64,000 nucleotides of DNA from Stenotrophomonas sp. 57 (GTDB lineage Bacteria; Pseudomonadota; Gammaproteobacteria; Xanthomonadales; Xanthomonadaceae): NCBI RefSeq assembly GCF_030291075.1, contig NZ_CP127407.1, positions 3,966,001 to 4,030,000 of the forward strand, given 5' to 3'. The notes beneath the pieces are model-generated. The model was not told where the DNA came from, ran no database searches, and saw nothing but the letters and a program-made list of their open reading frames with translations. Shown here one piece after another: positions 7,936 to 18,272 of this stretch. Both the position numbers and the translations under genes were made by a program. Numbering within the stretch: position 1 is the stretch's first letter; every line of letters starts with the position of its first letter.

Positions 7936-8061
7936 GGTGCGTAGCTTGCTGCGCACCGAACTTCCTTCATCCACGCGTGGCGTGGATCTACCGATCGGTG
8001 GCCCTTCACCCGCACATGGCGCGGGTCCCCCGACAAGGCGCTTGGCGCCATCGTCGGCCTA
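7936..8061. repeat. Cluster of short palindromes (REP type)
   Basis: The first 140 bp of the 316-bp gap before aroQ hold four inverted repeats: GGTGCG-AGC/GCT-CGCACC at 7936-7957, ATCCACGC-GT-GGCGTGGAT ending CTAC at 7968-7991, CCCGCAC/GCGCGGG at about 8010-8026, and GACAAGGCGC/GCGCCATCGTC at 8031-8061 ending in CTAC. They fit the SMAG-like intergenic palindromes seen across the window. The rest of the gap carries the inverted repeat at 8143-8162. Confidence 0.55.
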
Positions 8062-8142
8062 CGTGCACGCATCCCCTGCCCGCACGCCGTTCAGCGCGCC
8101 TTGATCCGCCGCTCCGCATAGGGCCGCAAGCGCTTCGACAGA

Positions 8143-8162
8143 TTTCAAACAATCGATTGAAA
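8143..8162. promoter_or_regulatory. Inverted repeat upstream of aroQ-accBC
   Basis: TTTCAA, eight bases, TTGAAA, with the shorter perfect palindrome CAATCGATTG inside it. It lies about 80 bp before the aroQ start codon in an AT-rich patch. The shape suits a dimeric repressor site; no matching regulator gene is adjacent. Confidence 0.3.
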
Positions 8163-8238
8163 CGCAGCAAACTTCGCCGAACTGGACAGCATCCGCCGGT
8201 TCCGCCAGACTGCCGCCCTTTCCCGTCTTCCGGATCCC

Positions 8239-8688
8239 ATGGCGAAGCTGCTGGTCCTGCACGGCCCCAACCTCAACCTGCTCGGCACCCGCGAGCCGGA
8301 GGTCTACGGCCACACCATGCTGGCCGACATCGACCAGGCGCTGACCGCGCAGGCCGCCGCCGCCGGCCACACCGTGGAGAGCCTGCAGTCCAACGCTGAA
8401 CATGTACTGGTGGATCGCGTGCAGGCGGCACGCAACGACGGAACCGCGTTCATCCTGATCAACCCCGCCGCCTTCACCCACACCTCGGTTGCCCTGCGCG
8501 ACGCGCTGGCGGCGGTGGCGCTGCCGTTCATCGAGATCCACCTGTCCAACCCGCACACCCGCGAACCGTTCCGCCAGCACAGCTACTTCAGTGACAAGGC
8601 GGTGGGCGTGGTCTGCGGCTTCGGTGCCGACAGCTACCGCTATGCGATGGATGCGGCTCTGCTGCGCGTACAGGCGGCCGCCGCGTGA
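8239..8688 (+). CDS. aroQ: Type II 3-dehydroquinate dehydratase
   Basis: A 149-residue enzyme that removes water from 3-dehydroquinate in the shikimate pathway, a cytosolic dodecamer in this class. It shows [21 protein letters not shown] (active-site Asn/Arg and flexible-loop Tyr), [18 protein letters not shown], and [20 protein letters not shown] with the catalytic His and the Arg of the lid. Length is normal. It heads the aroQ-accB-accC block found in many gammaproteobacteria, with a small secreted-protein gene inserted before accB. Confidence 0.97.
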   Translation: MAKLLVLHGPNLNLLGTREPEVYGHTMLADIDQALTAQAAAAGHTVESLQSNAEHVLVDRVQAARNDGTAFILINPAAFTHTSVALRDALAAVALPFIEIHLSNPHTREPFRQHSYFSDKAVGVVCGFGADSYRYAMDAALLRVQAAAA

Positions 8689-9110
8689 AGATGCTGCCGC
8701 ACGTGCTTGCCAGCATCCTGCTGTGGGCTGGCCTGTGCGGTGCCGCCGCGGCCTTCGACCGCAAGGACGAAGGCATCGACTGTGCGCACCCTGCCACCAC
8801 GATGGAGAGCGACCTGTGCGCCTCTGACGTGGCCGCGGCCGCTGACGCCGAACTCAATACCGTATACGCCCTGGCGCGCAAGCAACTGCGCTCGCCGGCC
8901 AAAGGCGGCAGCTGCAGCTACTGCGGCGATGCCGAGCAGCAGCTGGTGCTGGCGCAGCGCGCCTGGGTGCAGCTGCGCGACCACGACTGCAACGCCGTCT
9001 ATGCCCTCAGTTCCGATGGCACGGCGCGCAACGGCGCACAGATGCGCTGCCTGACCACACTCGCGCGCGACCGCACACGGCAGCTGCGCGAGTTCTACGA
9101 ACTGCTTTGA
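8685..9110 (+). CDS. Exported Cys-rich protein with LprI-like (DUF1311) domain
   Basis: A 141-residue protein with a signal peptide (about residues 1-23, ending GAAAA-F). The mature domain has the LprI/DUF1311 pattern: paired Cys residues ([14 protein letters not shown]), [14 protein letters not shown], then [13 protein letters not shown] and a last [14 protein letters not shown]. The family includes a mycobacterial lysozyme inhibitor, but most members have no known role. Its ATG overlaps the aroQ stop by 4 bases, so it is probably translated from the same message, ahead of accB. Confidence 0.8.
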   Translation: MKMLPHVLASILLWAGLCGAAAAFDRKDEGIDCAHPATTMESDLCASDVAAAADAELNTVYALARKQLRSPAKGGSCSYCGDAEQQLVLAQRAWVQLRDHDCNAVYALSSDGTARNGAQMRCLTTLARDRTRQLREFYELL

Positions 9111-9163
9111 CCCGAGCGCGCTGCGCTTCCCACCACACTGACATCAAGAGCAAAGAGGCCACC

Positions 9164-9643
9164 ATGGATCTCCGCAAAATCAAGAAGCTGATCGACCTGC
9201 TGGAAGAGTCGAACCTGGCTGAAATCGAAATCAAGGAAGGCGAAGAGTCGGTGCGCCTGTCGCGCGCCCCGGTCGCTGGCTATGCCGCGCCGGTCGCCGC
9301 CCCGGTGTACGCCGCCCCGGCCGCCCCGGCACCGCAGGCGATGCCGATGCAGTCGCCGACCGAAGCGTCCACCGGCGGCAGCGCCAAGCCGGGCCCGGCG
9401 CTGCCGGAAGGCCACGTGCTGCGCTCGCCGATGGTCGGCACCTTCTACGCCTCGTCCGCTCCGGACAAGCCGGCCTTCGTCACCGTGGGCCAGCAGGTCA
9501 AGGAAGGCGAGACCCTGGCCATCATCGAAGCGATGAAGATGTTCAACCCGATCGAAGCCGACACGTCCGGCACCATCGTCGCCATCCTCGGCGAGAACGG
9601 CCAGCCGGTGGAATTCGACCAGCCGCTGTTCGTGATCGGCTGA
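9164..9643 (+). CDS. accB: Biotin carboxyl carrier protein of acetyl-CoA carboxylase
   Basis: A 159-residue BCCP. The amino terminus ([20 protein letters not shown]) is the domain that pairs with biotin carboxylase, a Pro/Ala linker follows (about residues 45-85), and the biotinyl domain ends the protein with EAMKM, whose Lys carries biotin. It shuttles the carboxyl group from AccC to the AccAD transferase in the first step of fatty acid synthesis. The start at 9164 is set by the conserved [12 protein letters not shown]; a longer reading from 9107 is not protein-like. accC follows after 10 bp. Confidence 0.98.
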   Translation: MDLRKIKKLIDLLEESNLAEIEIKEGEESVRLSRAPVAGYAAPVAAPVYAAPAAPAPQAMPMQSPTEASTGGSAKPGPALPEGHVLRSPMVGTFYASSAPDKPAFVTVGQQVKEGETLAIIEAMKMFNPIEADTSGTIVAILGENGQPVEFDQPLFVIG

Positions 9644-9653
9644 GGGGCACGCC

Positions 9654-11021
<1,368 letters not shown>

Positions 11022-11044
11022 TCGGCAGCAGATGCTGGACATGG

Positions 11045-11073
11045 AAAGGGCGGGGATCTCCCCGCCCTTTTCT
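11045..11073 (+). terminator. Intrinsic terminator after accC
   Basis: A perfect stem AAAGGGCGGGGA / TCCCCGCCCTTT with a 2-base loop, continuing into TTTTCT, begins 24 bp after the accC stop. Confidence 0.9.
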
Positions 11074-11079
11074 GTTGCT

Positions 11080-11138
11080 GTAGAGCCGAGCGCACGCCCG
11101 GCCTGCTGGAAAAGCAGCCGAGCATGGCTCGGCGCTAC
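11080..11138. repeat. Facing GTAG...CTAC REP pair
   Basis: GTAGAGCCGAGC at 11080 faces CAGCCGAGCATGGCTCGGCGCTAC ending at 11138, the usual SMAG dimer with GTAG on both outer ends. The left copy is degenerate (CGCACGCCCGG). It fills the space between the accC terminator and the end of the convergent gene pair. Confidence 0.75.
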
Positions 11139-11148
11139 AGATGCAGGT

Positions 11149-11523
11149 TCAGCGCTTGCTGGCCGCCTGCGCCGGGATCTGCGAATTCGCCAGCGGGCGG
11201 ACACCATTGGGCGAGGTCGGGTCGACGATCACCATGGTTTCGGTGGAACCATCCGGCCACACCACCTGGAACGTGCTGCCGGCCGGCAGCGAAGCGAACG
11301 GCATGCCACTCTGCGCGCGGTAGACCGCTGCGACCTGGCTGGCACCCACGCGGCGCACATCTTCCTGCGCCTTCACCGTGGTCAGTTCCACCTTCGACAG
11401 GTGCCGATAGCGATCCTCGTAGGTATCGATCATCAGCAGGCCGACCGCGCCGGCCGAATAGGCCACGAACAGCGCCACCCAGAACCAGAACTTGGCCCCA
11501 TGCAGGAATCGACGGTAATTCAT
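11149..11523 (-). CDS. Small membrane-anchored protein of unknown function
   Basis: A 124-residue protein with one membrane helix (FWFWVALFVAYSAGAVGLLMI, about residues 13-33) after a short basic amino terminus, so type II topology with about 90 periplasmic residues is likely. The soluble part (SKVELTTVKAQEDVRRVGASQV...) ends in a beta-rich segment FQVVWPDGSTETMVIVDP. Its ATG overlaps the stop of the preceding gene by 4 bases (ATGA), so the two are translated together. The ATG at 11523 is preferred over one 12 codons upstream because it avoids a longer overlap. No family recognised. Confidence 0.75.
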   Translation of the reverse strand: MNYRRFLHGAKFWFWVALFVAYSAGAVGLLMIDTYEDRYRHLSKVELTTVKAQEDVRRVGASQVAAVYRAQSGMPFASLPAGSTFQVVWPDGSTETMVIVDPTSPNGVRPLANSQIPAQAASKR

Positions 11524-12488
11524 TGCCCGTCCCTCTTTCCAACCAATCGCTTGATCCACTGCTTCATTTTCCCCGCACCTTGCCGCGACAGCGCAGCGTC
11601 ATACACGAAATCCCGGAAATCCTGTGTCTCATCCTGCGAACAGATCCCTCCGTTCGCACAAAAACTGTTGACCAGCACACTGTCGGCACCACACGGTAGA
11701 CCGAGTTCGCAGGCGGCAAGCCGCCATGCCAGTTCACTGAGCTGTTCGCCCGCCACCAGGCCATCGAGCGCCCTGTCCCCCGCCGCACGCGCGCCCATGC
11801 CCGGCGCGATCGCCATGAAGGCCTCCGGATCGCGCGATGTGCGCACCCGCTCGACCAGGTCGCGGCGGTACTCGGGGCTGTCATGCAGCGGTTCGCCCTC
11901 GGCGAACAGCGATGCTTCCGCAGCCAGGTTGCCCTGTGCGGCCGCCTTGCGACGCTCGGCCAGCACCAGCGCGGACCCCAGCTTGTCACCGGGTACGAAG
12001 CCGCCGCAGCGCTGTGCCACGCGCTCGCGGGCCTGCACCATGGCCGGCGCGGCGGTCAGGCCCAGCCCGGCCAGCACGTTGTTGTCCAACCGATAGCCGC
12101 CCGGATCGATCGCGTACTGCGCGCAGTAGTCATAGACCCGGCTGAGCATCCAGCGGGCTTCGTGGTTGCCGTCGTCGGCCTGCACGCGCAGGCGCTGGGC
12201 GTAGGCATACAGATCGGTGGCATCTTCGATGTCCGCGCGCAGGTCCAATGGCAGGCCCGAAGGCAGCGCATTGCCACGCTCGAACGCCGCCAGGCGCCGC
12301 GCCAGCGCTTCCGGCACGACCGGCAGGGGCGCGGCATCGTCCGCCGCCGCAACCTGCGCCGTCGGCGGCTCGCCGGCGGTCACCGGTACCGATCCCACGT
12401 GGCCGCTGGCCCGATACCCGGCCACGCCCAGCACGGCCACCGCCGGCAGCACGAGCAACCAGGTTTTCAGGGTAGGAGCGAAGGCCAT
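11520..12488 (-). CDS. Exported or membrane-anchored protein of unknown function, Sel1/TPR-like
   Basis: A 322-residue protein. The amino terminus has a hydrophobic segment (LKTWLLVLPAVAVLGVAGY) that can be an uncleaved anchor or signal. The rest is helical, with Ala-rich pairs such as ADDGNHEARWMLSRVYDYC and AAAQGNLAAEASLFAEGEPL that look like Sel1/TPR units, plus scattered Cys (YDYC, RCGG, CELGLPCG, CANGGIC) that could form disulfides in the periplasm. A much longer open frame runs upstream on this strand, but it only shadows genes on the other strand. It is cotranscribed with the small membrane protein that follows. Function unknown. Confidence 0.75.
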   Translation of the reverse strand: MAFAPTLKTWLLVLPAVAVLGVAGYRASGHVGSVPVTAGEPPTAQVAAADDAAPLPVVPEALARRLAAFERGNALPSGLPLDLRADIEDATDLYAYAQRLRVQADDGNHEARWMLSRVYDYCAQYAIDPGGYRLDNNVLAGLGLTAAPAMVQARERVAQRCGGFVPGDKLGSALVLAERRKAAAQGNLAAEASLFAEGEPLHDSPEYRRDLVERVRTSRDPEAFMAIAPGMGARAAGDRALDGLVAGEQLSELAWRLAACELGLPCGADSVLVNSFCANGGICSQDETQDFRDFVYDAALSRQGAGKMKQWIKRLVGKRDGQ

Positions 12489-12650
12489 CGCGGCAGTGAG
12501 CTCTTGCGGCGCACAGTAAAGCACCAAGTTTAGCAAGGCCCGACAGGGCTGTCTGAACCGGCTCCGTTCATCTCGGCTCCGCATCTCAAGCAATACGGAG
12601 ACGCTCCGATGGTCTAGCATGGCCCCTTTCCCGCGATCGCCCCCACCGCC

Positions 12651-13571
12651 ATGCCGTTCCTGGAACTGACCCTGCGTTGCACCGAAGCCACCCAGCCCCG
12701 CTACGAGAATGCGCTGGAGGACGTCGGCGCACTGGCCGTCACGCTGCTTGATGCCGAGGCCGATACCAGCAACGAACAGGCCATCCTCGAGCCGGGCGTG
12801 GGCGAGACCCCGCTGTGGGACACCCTGGTGCTGAGCGCGCTGTTCCCGGCCGACAGCAATGCGCTGCTGCTGTTGGCCGCCCTGGAATCCTTCGATCCGG
12901 AGCTGGACTGGAGCAGCGGCAGCTTCCGTGCGGTCGAGGACGAAGACTGGGAACGCGCCTGGCTGGACCAGTTCCAGCCGATGGATTTCGGCAGCCGCAC
13001 CTGGATCGTGCCGTGGAACCATGAACTGCCGGAGGCCGCGCAGGCCGCCGACGCCGCCGTGGTGCGCCTGGACCCGGGCCTGGCGTTCGGCTCGGGCACC
13101 CACCCCACCACCGCGTTGTGCCTGCGCTGGCTGGACCAGCTGGCCGTGGATGGCCTGCTGCAGGGCCAGCGTGTGCTCGATTTCGGCTGCGGCTCCGGCA
13201 TCCTCGCACTTGCCGCGTTGAAGCTGGGCGCCGCCGAAGCCATCGGCGTGGACAACGATCCGCAGGCGCTGGTCGCCACCGCCGACAATGCCGAGCGCAA
13301 CGGCGAGCAGGCGCGCATGCACGTCTACCTGCCGCAGGACGAGCCGGTCGCCACCTACCCGATCGTGGTCGCCAACATTCTTGCCTCGGCCCTGGACGCG
13401 TTGGCCGAGCTGCTGGCCGCGCGCGTGGCCGCCGGTGGCCGCATTGCCCTGTCCGGCATCCTGCACGGCCAGGAAGGTGAGCTGCTGCAGCGCTATGCCG
13501 CATGGTTCGATGACCTGCAGGCCACCCAGGATGGCGACTGGATGCGCATCACCGGCGTGCGCCGCGCCTGA
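12651..13571 (+). CDS. prmA: Ribosomal protein L11 methyltransferase
   Basis: A 306-residue SAM-dependent enzyme that trimethylates several amino groups of ribosomal protein L11. The amino-terminal substrate domain starts [20 protein letters not shown]. The methyltransferase domain has [20 protein letters not shown] (family signature), [20 protein letters not shown] (motif I) and [18 protein letters not shown] (the N-I/L-L substrate loop). Length matches E. coli PrmA. It belongs to the conserved accBC-prmA-fis order. Confidence 0.97.
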   Translation: MPFLELTLRCTEATQPRYENALEDVGALAVTLLDAEADTSNEQAILEPGVGETPLWDTLVLSALFPADSNALLLLAALESFDPELDWSSGSFRAVEDEDWERAWLDQFQPMDFGSRTWIVPWNHELPEAAQAADAAVVRLDPGLAFGSGTHPTTALCLRWLDQLAVDGLLQGQRVLDFGCGSGILALAALKLGAAEAIGVDNDPQALVATADNAERNGEQARMHVYLPQDEPVATYPIVVANILASALDALAELLAARVAAGGRIALSGILHGQEGELLQRYAAWFDDLQATQDGDWMRITGVRRA

Positions 13572-13613
13572 TCGTGGTTGAATGACCGCTGGATCCGAGC
13601 CCGCACCCTGAGC

Positions 13614-14378
13614 ATGTCCGAGCCGAACCCACCGCGACGCCCCCTGGCGACTTTCCTGCGCACCGCGCCGGAAGGTCAGCCCGTGCCTGCGACCGATGCG
13701 CGCACGCAGGATGACGCCGGGCACACAACGCCTGTGCAGCGGATGCCGGTCGAGCCCATCGACCTGCCGCGGACGCCGAAGACGCGACAGGACGATGACG
13801 CTGTCATCGTTGACGACGCCGCGCCTATCGAGCCGGCGCCGCTCGCGGTGCAGGCAGCAGCGGCCGCCAGTGATGCTCCCAGCTTCCTCGGCAGCGCGCG
13901 TGCCCGCACGCTGCCTGCACCCCGCTGGCACTGGCTGCTGGTCGCGGGGCTGGCGCTGCTGCTGGTGCTGCAGAGCGTGCTTGCCGATAGAGCGCGGCTC
14001 GCCGCAGACGCCGGCAACCGTGCATGGCTGGGCACGCTCTGTGGCGTCCTGCGCTGCAGCCTGCCGGCCTGGCATGAACCCACCGCCTTCACCATGACCA
14101 GCCGCGAAATCCGACCGTTGCCCGGGCAGGCCGGTGTGCTGCAGGTGCAGGCCAGTATCCGCAACGATGCACGCTGGGCACAAGCCTGGCCGAACCTCCG
14201 CCTGTCGCTGTCCGATGCCGATGGCCGGGTGATCGGCAGCGGCGTGTTCACCCCCGCACAGTATCTGGGCGAGAACCCCGGTGCGGGCCTGCTGGACCCG
14301 GGCCAGAGCGCACGCGTCGCCTTCCGCGTGCAGGAACCCGCCGCATCCACCGTCGCATTCACCTTCGACTTCCTCTGA
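13614..14378 (+). CDS. DUF3426 membrane protein
   Basis: A 254-residue protein: a disordered Pro/Ala-rich cytosolic region (about residues 1-100), one membrane helix (WHWLLVAGLALLLVLQSVLA, about 103-122), then the DUF3426 beta-sandwich domain with CGVLRCSLPAW and QASIRNDARWAQAWPNLRLSL. Relatives usually begin with a zinc-ribbon (MJ0042) that is absent here. It lies between prmA and fis, the place held by dusB in other gammaproteobacteria, and is probably cotranscribed with both. Role unknown; the domain often appears in polarity or envelope proteins. Confidence 0.85.
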   Translation: MSEPNPPRRPLATFLRTAPEGQPVPATDARTQDDAGHTTPVQRMPVEPIDLPRTPKTRQDDDAVIVDDAAPIEPAPLAVQAAAAASDAPSFLGSARARTLPAPRWHWLLVAGLALLLVLQSVLADRARLAADAGNRAWLGTLCGVLRCSLPAWHEPTAFTMTSREIRPLPGQAGVLQVQASIRNDARWAQAWPNLRLSLSDADGRVIGSGVFTPAQYLGENPGAGLLDPGQSARVAFRVQEPAASTVAFTFDFL

Positions 14379-14768
<390 letters not shown>

Positions 14769-14780
14769 ACGCGCGTGTGG

Positions 14781-14803
14781 GTAGTGCCGGCCGCTGGCCG
14801 GCA
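14781..14803. repeat. GTAG REP palindrome
   Basis: GTAG followed by TGCCGGCC-GCT-GGCCGGCA, a single SMAG unit directly after fis. Confidence 0.8.
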
Positions 14804-14834
14804 ACCGCATGAACGATGGCAATCAGGGTCAGAG

Positions 14835-14853
14835 CCCTTCGCTGTGCGAAGGG
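14835..14853. repeat. Hairpin of the CCCTTCGC/GCGAAGGG type
   Basis: Perfect 8-bp arms CCCTTCGC and GCGAAGGG with a TGT loop, within a stretch reading GGGTCAGAGCCC. It lies between the convergent fis and ynbB genes and could serve as a bidirectional barrier, though no T-run follows. A related G-rich stretch lies near 41685. Confidence 0.4.
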
Positions 14854-14871
14854 ATCCGCCCCCGGCGGTGA

Positions 14872-15867
14872 TCACCCCACACCGCCCGCCTTCCAGTAAT
14901 ACCGCACCACGTGGAAGAACACCGGCGCGGCGAAGCACACCGAATCCAGCCGGTCGAGCATGCCGCCATGGCCCTCGATCATGTGGCCCCAATCCTTGAT
15001 GCCACGGTCACGCTTGATCGCCGACATCACCAGGCCACCCCAGAACCCCATCAGGTTGATCAGCAGCGACAGGCCGAACGCCTGCAGCGGCGTGAACGGG
15101 GTGATCCACCACAGCGCTGCGCCCAGCGCGCTGGCACTCAGCACGCCGCCGACGAAGCCCTCCACCGTCTTCGACGGCGACAGCTTCGGTGCGATCAGAC
15201 GCCTGCCCAGCAGCTTGCCCCAGATGTACTGCAGCACGTCCGAGGACTGCACCACGATCACCAGGAAGGCGAACAGCAGCACGTTGCGCGACGGATCATG
15301 GCCGGGCACGTGCAGGTTCAGCAGCAGCGGCACGTGCGAGATGCAGAACACGCAGATCATCAGCCCCCACTGCACCTTCGCCGTGCGCTCCAGGTAGTGC
15401 GTGGTATCGCCACCGATGGTCGACAGGATCGGCAGGAACAGGAACGCATAGACCGGAATCAGCAGCGTGTACATGCCGTACCAGTCGATCCACACCAGGT
15501 AGTACTGCCACGGCAGCACGATGTAGAACGCCGCCAGCAGTGCGTAGTAATCACCCGAGCGCGTCGGCGCCAGGGTGATGAACTCGCGCAGCGCGAACAG
15601 CGAGATGATCGCGAACAGCACGATGACCCCGGTACGGCCGAAGAACAGCGCGAGCCCGACCACGATCGCCATCACCCACCACGCGCGGATGCGCGATACC
15701 AGGTTGGCGATCACCGGGCTGGGCTGGCCGCGCTGGCGCCAGCGCAACGTTTCAGCCACCAGCGTGGCCAGTACCAGCACCGCACCGACACCGGCGAACA
15801 GCAGCCCGGTCTGCTGGCCCACGCTCTGCGCTGCCAGGTCGCCGGACACATCGATCAGAAAACTCAT
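14872..15867 (-). CDS. ynbB: CDP-diglyceride synthase paralogue (CdsA family, YnbB-like)
   Basis: A 331-residue integral membrane enzyme of the phosphatidate cytidylyltransferase family, with about 8 hydrophobic segments. It makes CDP-diacylglycerol from phosphatidate and CTP. The full CdsA signature is near the carboxy terminus: SAIKRDRGIKDWGHMIEGHG followed by GMLDRLD. It is the last gene of the ynb-type cassette, and its ATG overlaps the acyltransferase stop by 4 bases. E. coli YnbB is reported as a CdsA paralogue that feeds a special lipid (the MPIase glycolipid). The housekeeping cdsA is expected elsewhere in the genome. Confidence 0.9.
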   Translation of the reverse strand: MSFLIDVSGDLAAQSVGQQTGLLFAGVGAVLVLATLVAETLRWRQRGQPSPVIANLVSRIRAWWVMAIVVGLALFFGRTGVIVLFAIISLFALREFITLAPTRSGDYYALLAAFYIVLPWQYYLVWIDWYGMYTLLIPVYAFLFLPILSTIGGDTTHYLERTAKVQWGLMICVFCISHVPLLLNLHVPGHDPSRNVLLFAFLVIVVQSSDVLQYIWGKLLGRRLIAPKLSPSKTVEGFVGGVLSASALGAALWWITPFTPLQAFGLSLLINLMGFWGGLVMSAIKRDRGIKDWGHMIEGHGGMLDRLDSVCFAAPVFFHVVRYYWKAGGVG

Positions 15868-16493
15868 GCGCGCCCTCCGTTCGGCGCCAGGTCCAGCAGC
15901 GCCTGGCGGCTGCGGGCCAGGAATGCAGCCTTGTCCTCGTCGGCCTGCAACCGCAGCGGCGTGCCGAAGGTAGCCGTGCACAACAAGGGCAGCGGCAGGA
16001 AGCGGCCCTTGGGCATCACCCGCTTCAGGTTGTCGATCCACACCGGAACGAATTCCAGCTCCGGGCGTTGCCGGGCCAGGTGGTAGATGCCGCTCTTGAA
16101 CGGCAGCAACGGCTCATCGCCCACGTTGCGCGTGCCTTCCGGGAACAGGATCAACGAGCAGTCCTCGTCCACGGCATCACGCAGGGCCTGCAGCGGATCC
16201 TGCTGGCGATGCCCGGCCTCGCGCTCGACCAGCACGCCGTTGAACACCGCATCGATCAGGTAGCGACGCAGGCCATCGCGCTGCCAGTACTCGGCAGCAG
16301 CAACCGGGCGCACCTGGCGCCGCAACGCAGGCGGCATCGACGACCAGATCAGCACGAAGTCACCATGGCTGGCGTGGTTGCCGTAGTACACGCGACGCTC
16401 GCTGGACGGCGCGCAACCGATCCACAGCGCACGCGCGCCGGTCACCACATGGATCGCGCCACTGCAGGCGCGGGCAATCAGTTCGGCGAACAT
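15864..16493 (-). CDS. PlsC-type acyltransferase of the ynb cassette
   Basis: A 209-residue protein with the two core motifs of 1-acylglycerol-3-phosphate acyltransferases: NHASHGD (N/H-H-x4-D catalytic box, about residue 40) and FPEGTR (about 120), plus VPVWIDNL near the end. It should acylate a glycerolipid to give phosphatidate or a relative, the substrate of the CdsA-like enzyme encoded right after it. The E. coli ynb operon has no such gene, so this cassette brings its own supply step. It overlaps the next gene by 4 bases. Exact acyl acceptor unknown. Confidence 0.88.
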   Translation of the reverse strand: MFAELIARACSGAIHVVTGARALWIGCAPSSERRVYYGNHASHGDFVLIWSSMPPALRRQVRPVAAAEYWQRDGLRRYLIDAVFNGVLVEREAGHRQQDPLQALRDAVDEDCSLILFPEGTRNVGDEPLLPFKSGIYHLARQRPELEFVPVWIDNLKRVMPKGRFLPLPLLCTATFGTPLRLQADEDKAAFLARSRQALLDLAPNGGRA

Positions 16494-16506
16494 GTGTCCC
16501 TCCCGT

Positions 16507-16944
16507 TCACGTCTGCGGCCACAACACGGCCAGCACCAGCAGCGCGAACTGCACCGCGGTCAGCAGGTACTGGCGCAGCAGCAGGCGGCGCATGCCGGCC
16601 CAGCGCGCGTCCCAGCCGCGCAGGGGCGCATCGGGCGACGCGCGGCGCAGGCCGCTGTCCCGCAGCAGCTGATCGGTGCGGCGCGCGGCGGCATCGCCGT
16701 CCAGGCCCTCATCGCGCAGCAGCTGCAGCAGGCTGGCGTCCAGCGCCACCCGCCACGCGTGGTACGTCTGTGCCACCCCCGCAAACATGCTGGCCAGCAG
16801 CAACCCTGCAGCGATCATCGCCAGGCCCGGCTCGGTGCCAAGCAGCAGCAATGCCACCAGCAGCAGCCCCAGCGACAGGCCTGCCGGCCAACGCCCCTGC
16901 CGCAACAGCAGCTGCATGGTCGCAATGTCAGGCGTCGTGCTCAT
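16507..16944 (-). CDS. Small membrane protein of the ynb cassette
   Basis: A 145-residue protein with two adjacent hydrophobic segments (LSLGLLLVALLLLGTEPGLA and MIAAGLLLASMFAG, about residues 24-57) and a third near the carboxy terminus (LLTAVQFALLVLAVLWP). Between them is a cytosolic, helical, acidic and Arg-rich loop with RDEGLDGDAAARRTDQLL. The start at 16944 overlaps the ynbD stop by 4 bases, so it is translationally coupled. It has no recognised family. Its position between the phosphatase and the acyltransferase suggests a helper of lipid synthesis or transport, which is inference only. Confidence 0.75.
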   Translation of the reverse strand: MSTTPDIATMQLLLRQGRWPAGLSLGLLLVALLLLGTEPGLAMIAAGLLLASMFAGVAQTYHAWRVALDASLLQLLRDEGLDGDAAARRTDQLLRDSGLRRASPDAPLRGWDARWAGMRRLLLRQYLLTAVQFALLVLAVLWPQT

Positions 16945-18272
16945 GCAGGGTCTCCGGCGGCAACGGTGATCGCGCGCAGGTGTGCCTTGCCCAGCACGAT
17001 GCCCGGACGCGCGGCACGCACGATCGCCACCGCCGCATCGGCATCCGCCGCACGACCGCTGCGCAGCAACCAGGTCGCCACGCTGGCCGAACTGCGCGAA
17101 TAGCCCAGTGCACAGCACACCAGCAACGGCCCCTGCGCCCGCAGGCGCGCGATGGCCTCGGCTGCCTCGCGCAGCTGCTCCGGTTCCGGCACCACCAGGT
17201 CCAGCATCGGCACACCGGCGTAAGCCGCACCCGGCGCGCAGCAGGACAGCTCGGCGCAGGCATCGACCACGCCCCCCAAAGGTGTCGGCAACGCCGTGCA
17301 GGGAATCCGGCCCAGCCACACGCCATCCAGCACCGGCACCGGCTGCGCCGCGCGCCGGGTCCATAGCCGTGAGTTGATCCACGCTGCCGCCAGATATGGA
17401 GCCAGCAGCCAGCGTGCCGCCATCGTCAAGCGACCATCGGCGCGCTTCTGGAACACCGCCGTACCCAGCCCGGCATAGGCAAGCGCCACCAGCAGCAGCG
17501 ACACCACCGGCCACAGCAGCCACAACGCCGCGCCACGCAGAAGCACCACCGGCACCAGCAATACGGCGGCCCCCAGCAGGTACAGCGCTGCCAATCGCCA
17601 CCGTTTGGCATCACGCACGGTGCGCCAGGCCCGCAACGGTGGCGTGCCCTGCTCCGGCCACAGCCACACGCACAGCCACCCGGCCAGCAGCCCGGTCGGG
17701 ATATCGATGAAATGATGCTGGAACGTGGTCAGCACCGAGACACCGATCAGCAGTGCCCACACATGCAGCACCCAACGCCACACGCCGTGCAGGTACTGCG
17801 CGAACTTCACCCACAGCACGATCAGCAGCACGATGTGCAGCGATGGCGCCTGGTTGAACGGCTTGTCGAAGCCCAGCAGCACATCGAACAGCCAACCGAA
17901 CACGCCGCCGATCTCCGGCCGCTCGAAGCTGAAGCGCAGCGGCCACAGCAGGAAGCAGCTCACGGCGATCAGCTGTGCACTGAACAGCCGCAGCGCATGC
18001 CGGTCCAGCTCCAACCGTTGCCTGCACAGGAAGAAGGAGACCGCGTAGAACAGGTCGATCGACCAGTAGGGCACGATCGTCCACGGCACGAACGGAATGC
18101 GGGTCTCCCAGGCGAACGCCATCACCGGCAGTTCGGCATGGCGACCGGCCATCCAGTTGGCAAAGCCATAGCTGGCGAAGAAGAACGGGCCCAGCAGGGC
18201 CAGCCACAGCAGGGCGCGCCGCCAGGGGCGCCCTTCCGCGGCCAGCGGGGTGGCGGCGAGCGTCGCCATCAC
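16941..18272 (-). CDS. ynbD: PAP2 / dual-specificity phosphatase fusion (YnbD-like)
   Basis: A 443-residue fusion. The amino half is a PAP2 lipid phosphatase in the membrane: FERP, then APSLH (P-S-x-H) and the HHFIDI box (H-x3-D) across about six helices. The carboxy part (about residues 320-440) is a tyrosine/dual-specificity phosphatase fold with CALGYSRSS, the C-x5-R catalytic loop; the residue before the nucleophile is Cys rather than the usual His. Such proteins may remove phosphate from a lipid or lipid-linked intermediate. The order ynbA-ynbC-ynbD here parallels the E. coli operon. Overlaps both neighbours by 4 bases. Confidence 0.9.
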   Translation of the reverse strand: MMATLAATPLAAEGRPWRRALLWLALLGPFFFASYGFANWMAGRHAELPVMAFAWETRIPFVPWTIVPYWSIDLFYAVSFFLCRQRLELDRHALRLFSAQLIAVSCFLLWPLRFSFERPEIGGVFGWLFDVLLGFDKPFNQAPSLHIVLLIVLWVKFAQYLHGVWRWVLHVWALLIGVSVLTTFQHHFIDIPTGLLAGWLCVWLWPEQGTPPLRAWRTVRDAKRWRLAALYLLGAAVLLVPVVLLRGAALWLLWPVVSLLLVALAYAGLGTAVFQKRADGRLTMAARWLLAPYLAAAWINSRLWTRRAAQPVPVLDGVWLGRIPCTALPTPLGGVVDACAELSCCAPGAAYAGVPMLDLVVPEPEQLREAAEAIARLRAQGPLLVCCALGYSRSSASVATWLLRSGRAADADAAVAIVRAARPGIVLGKAHLRAITVAAGDPA

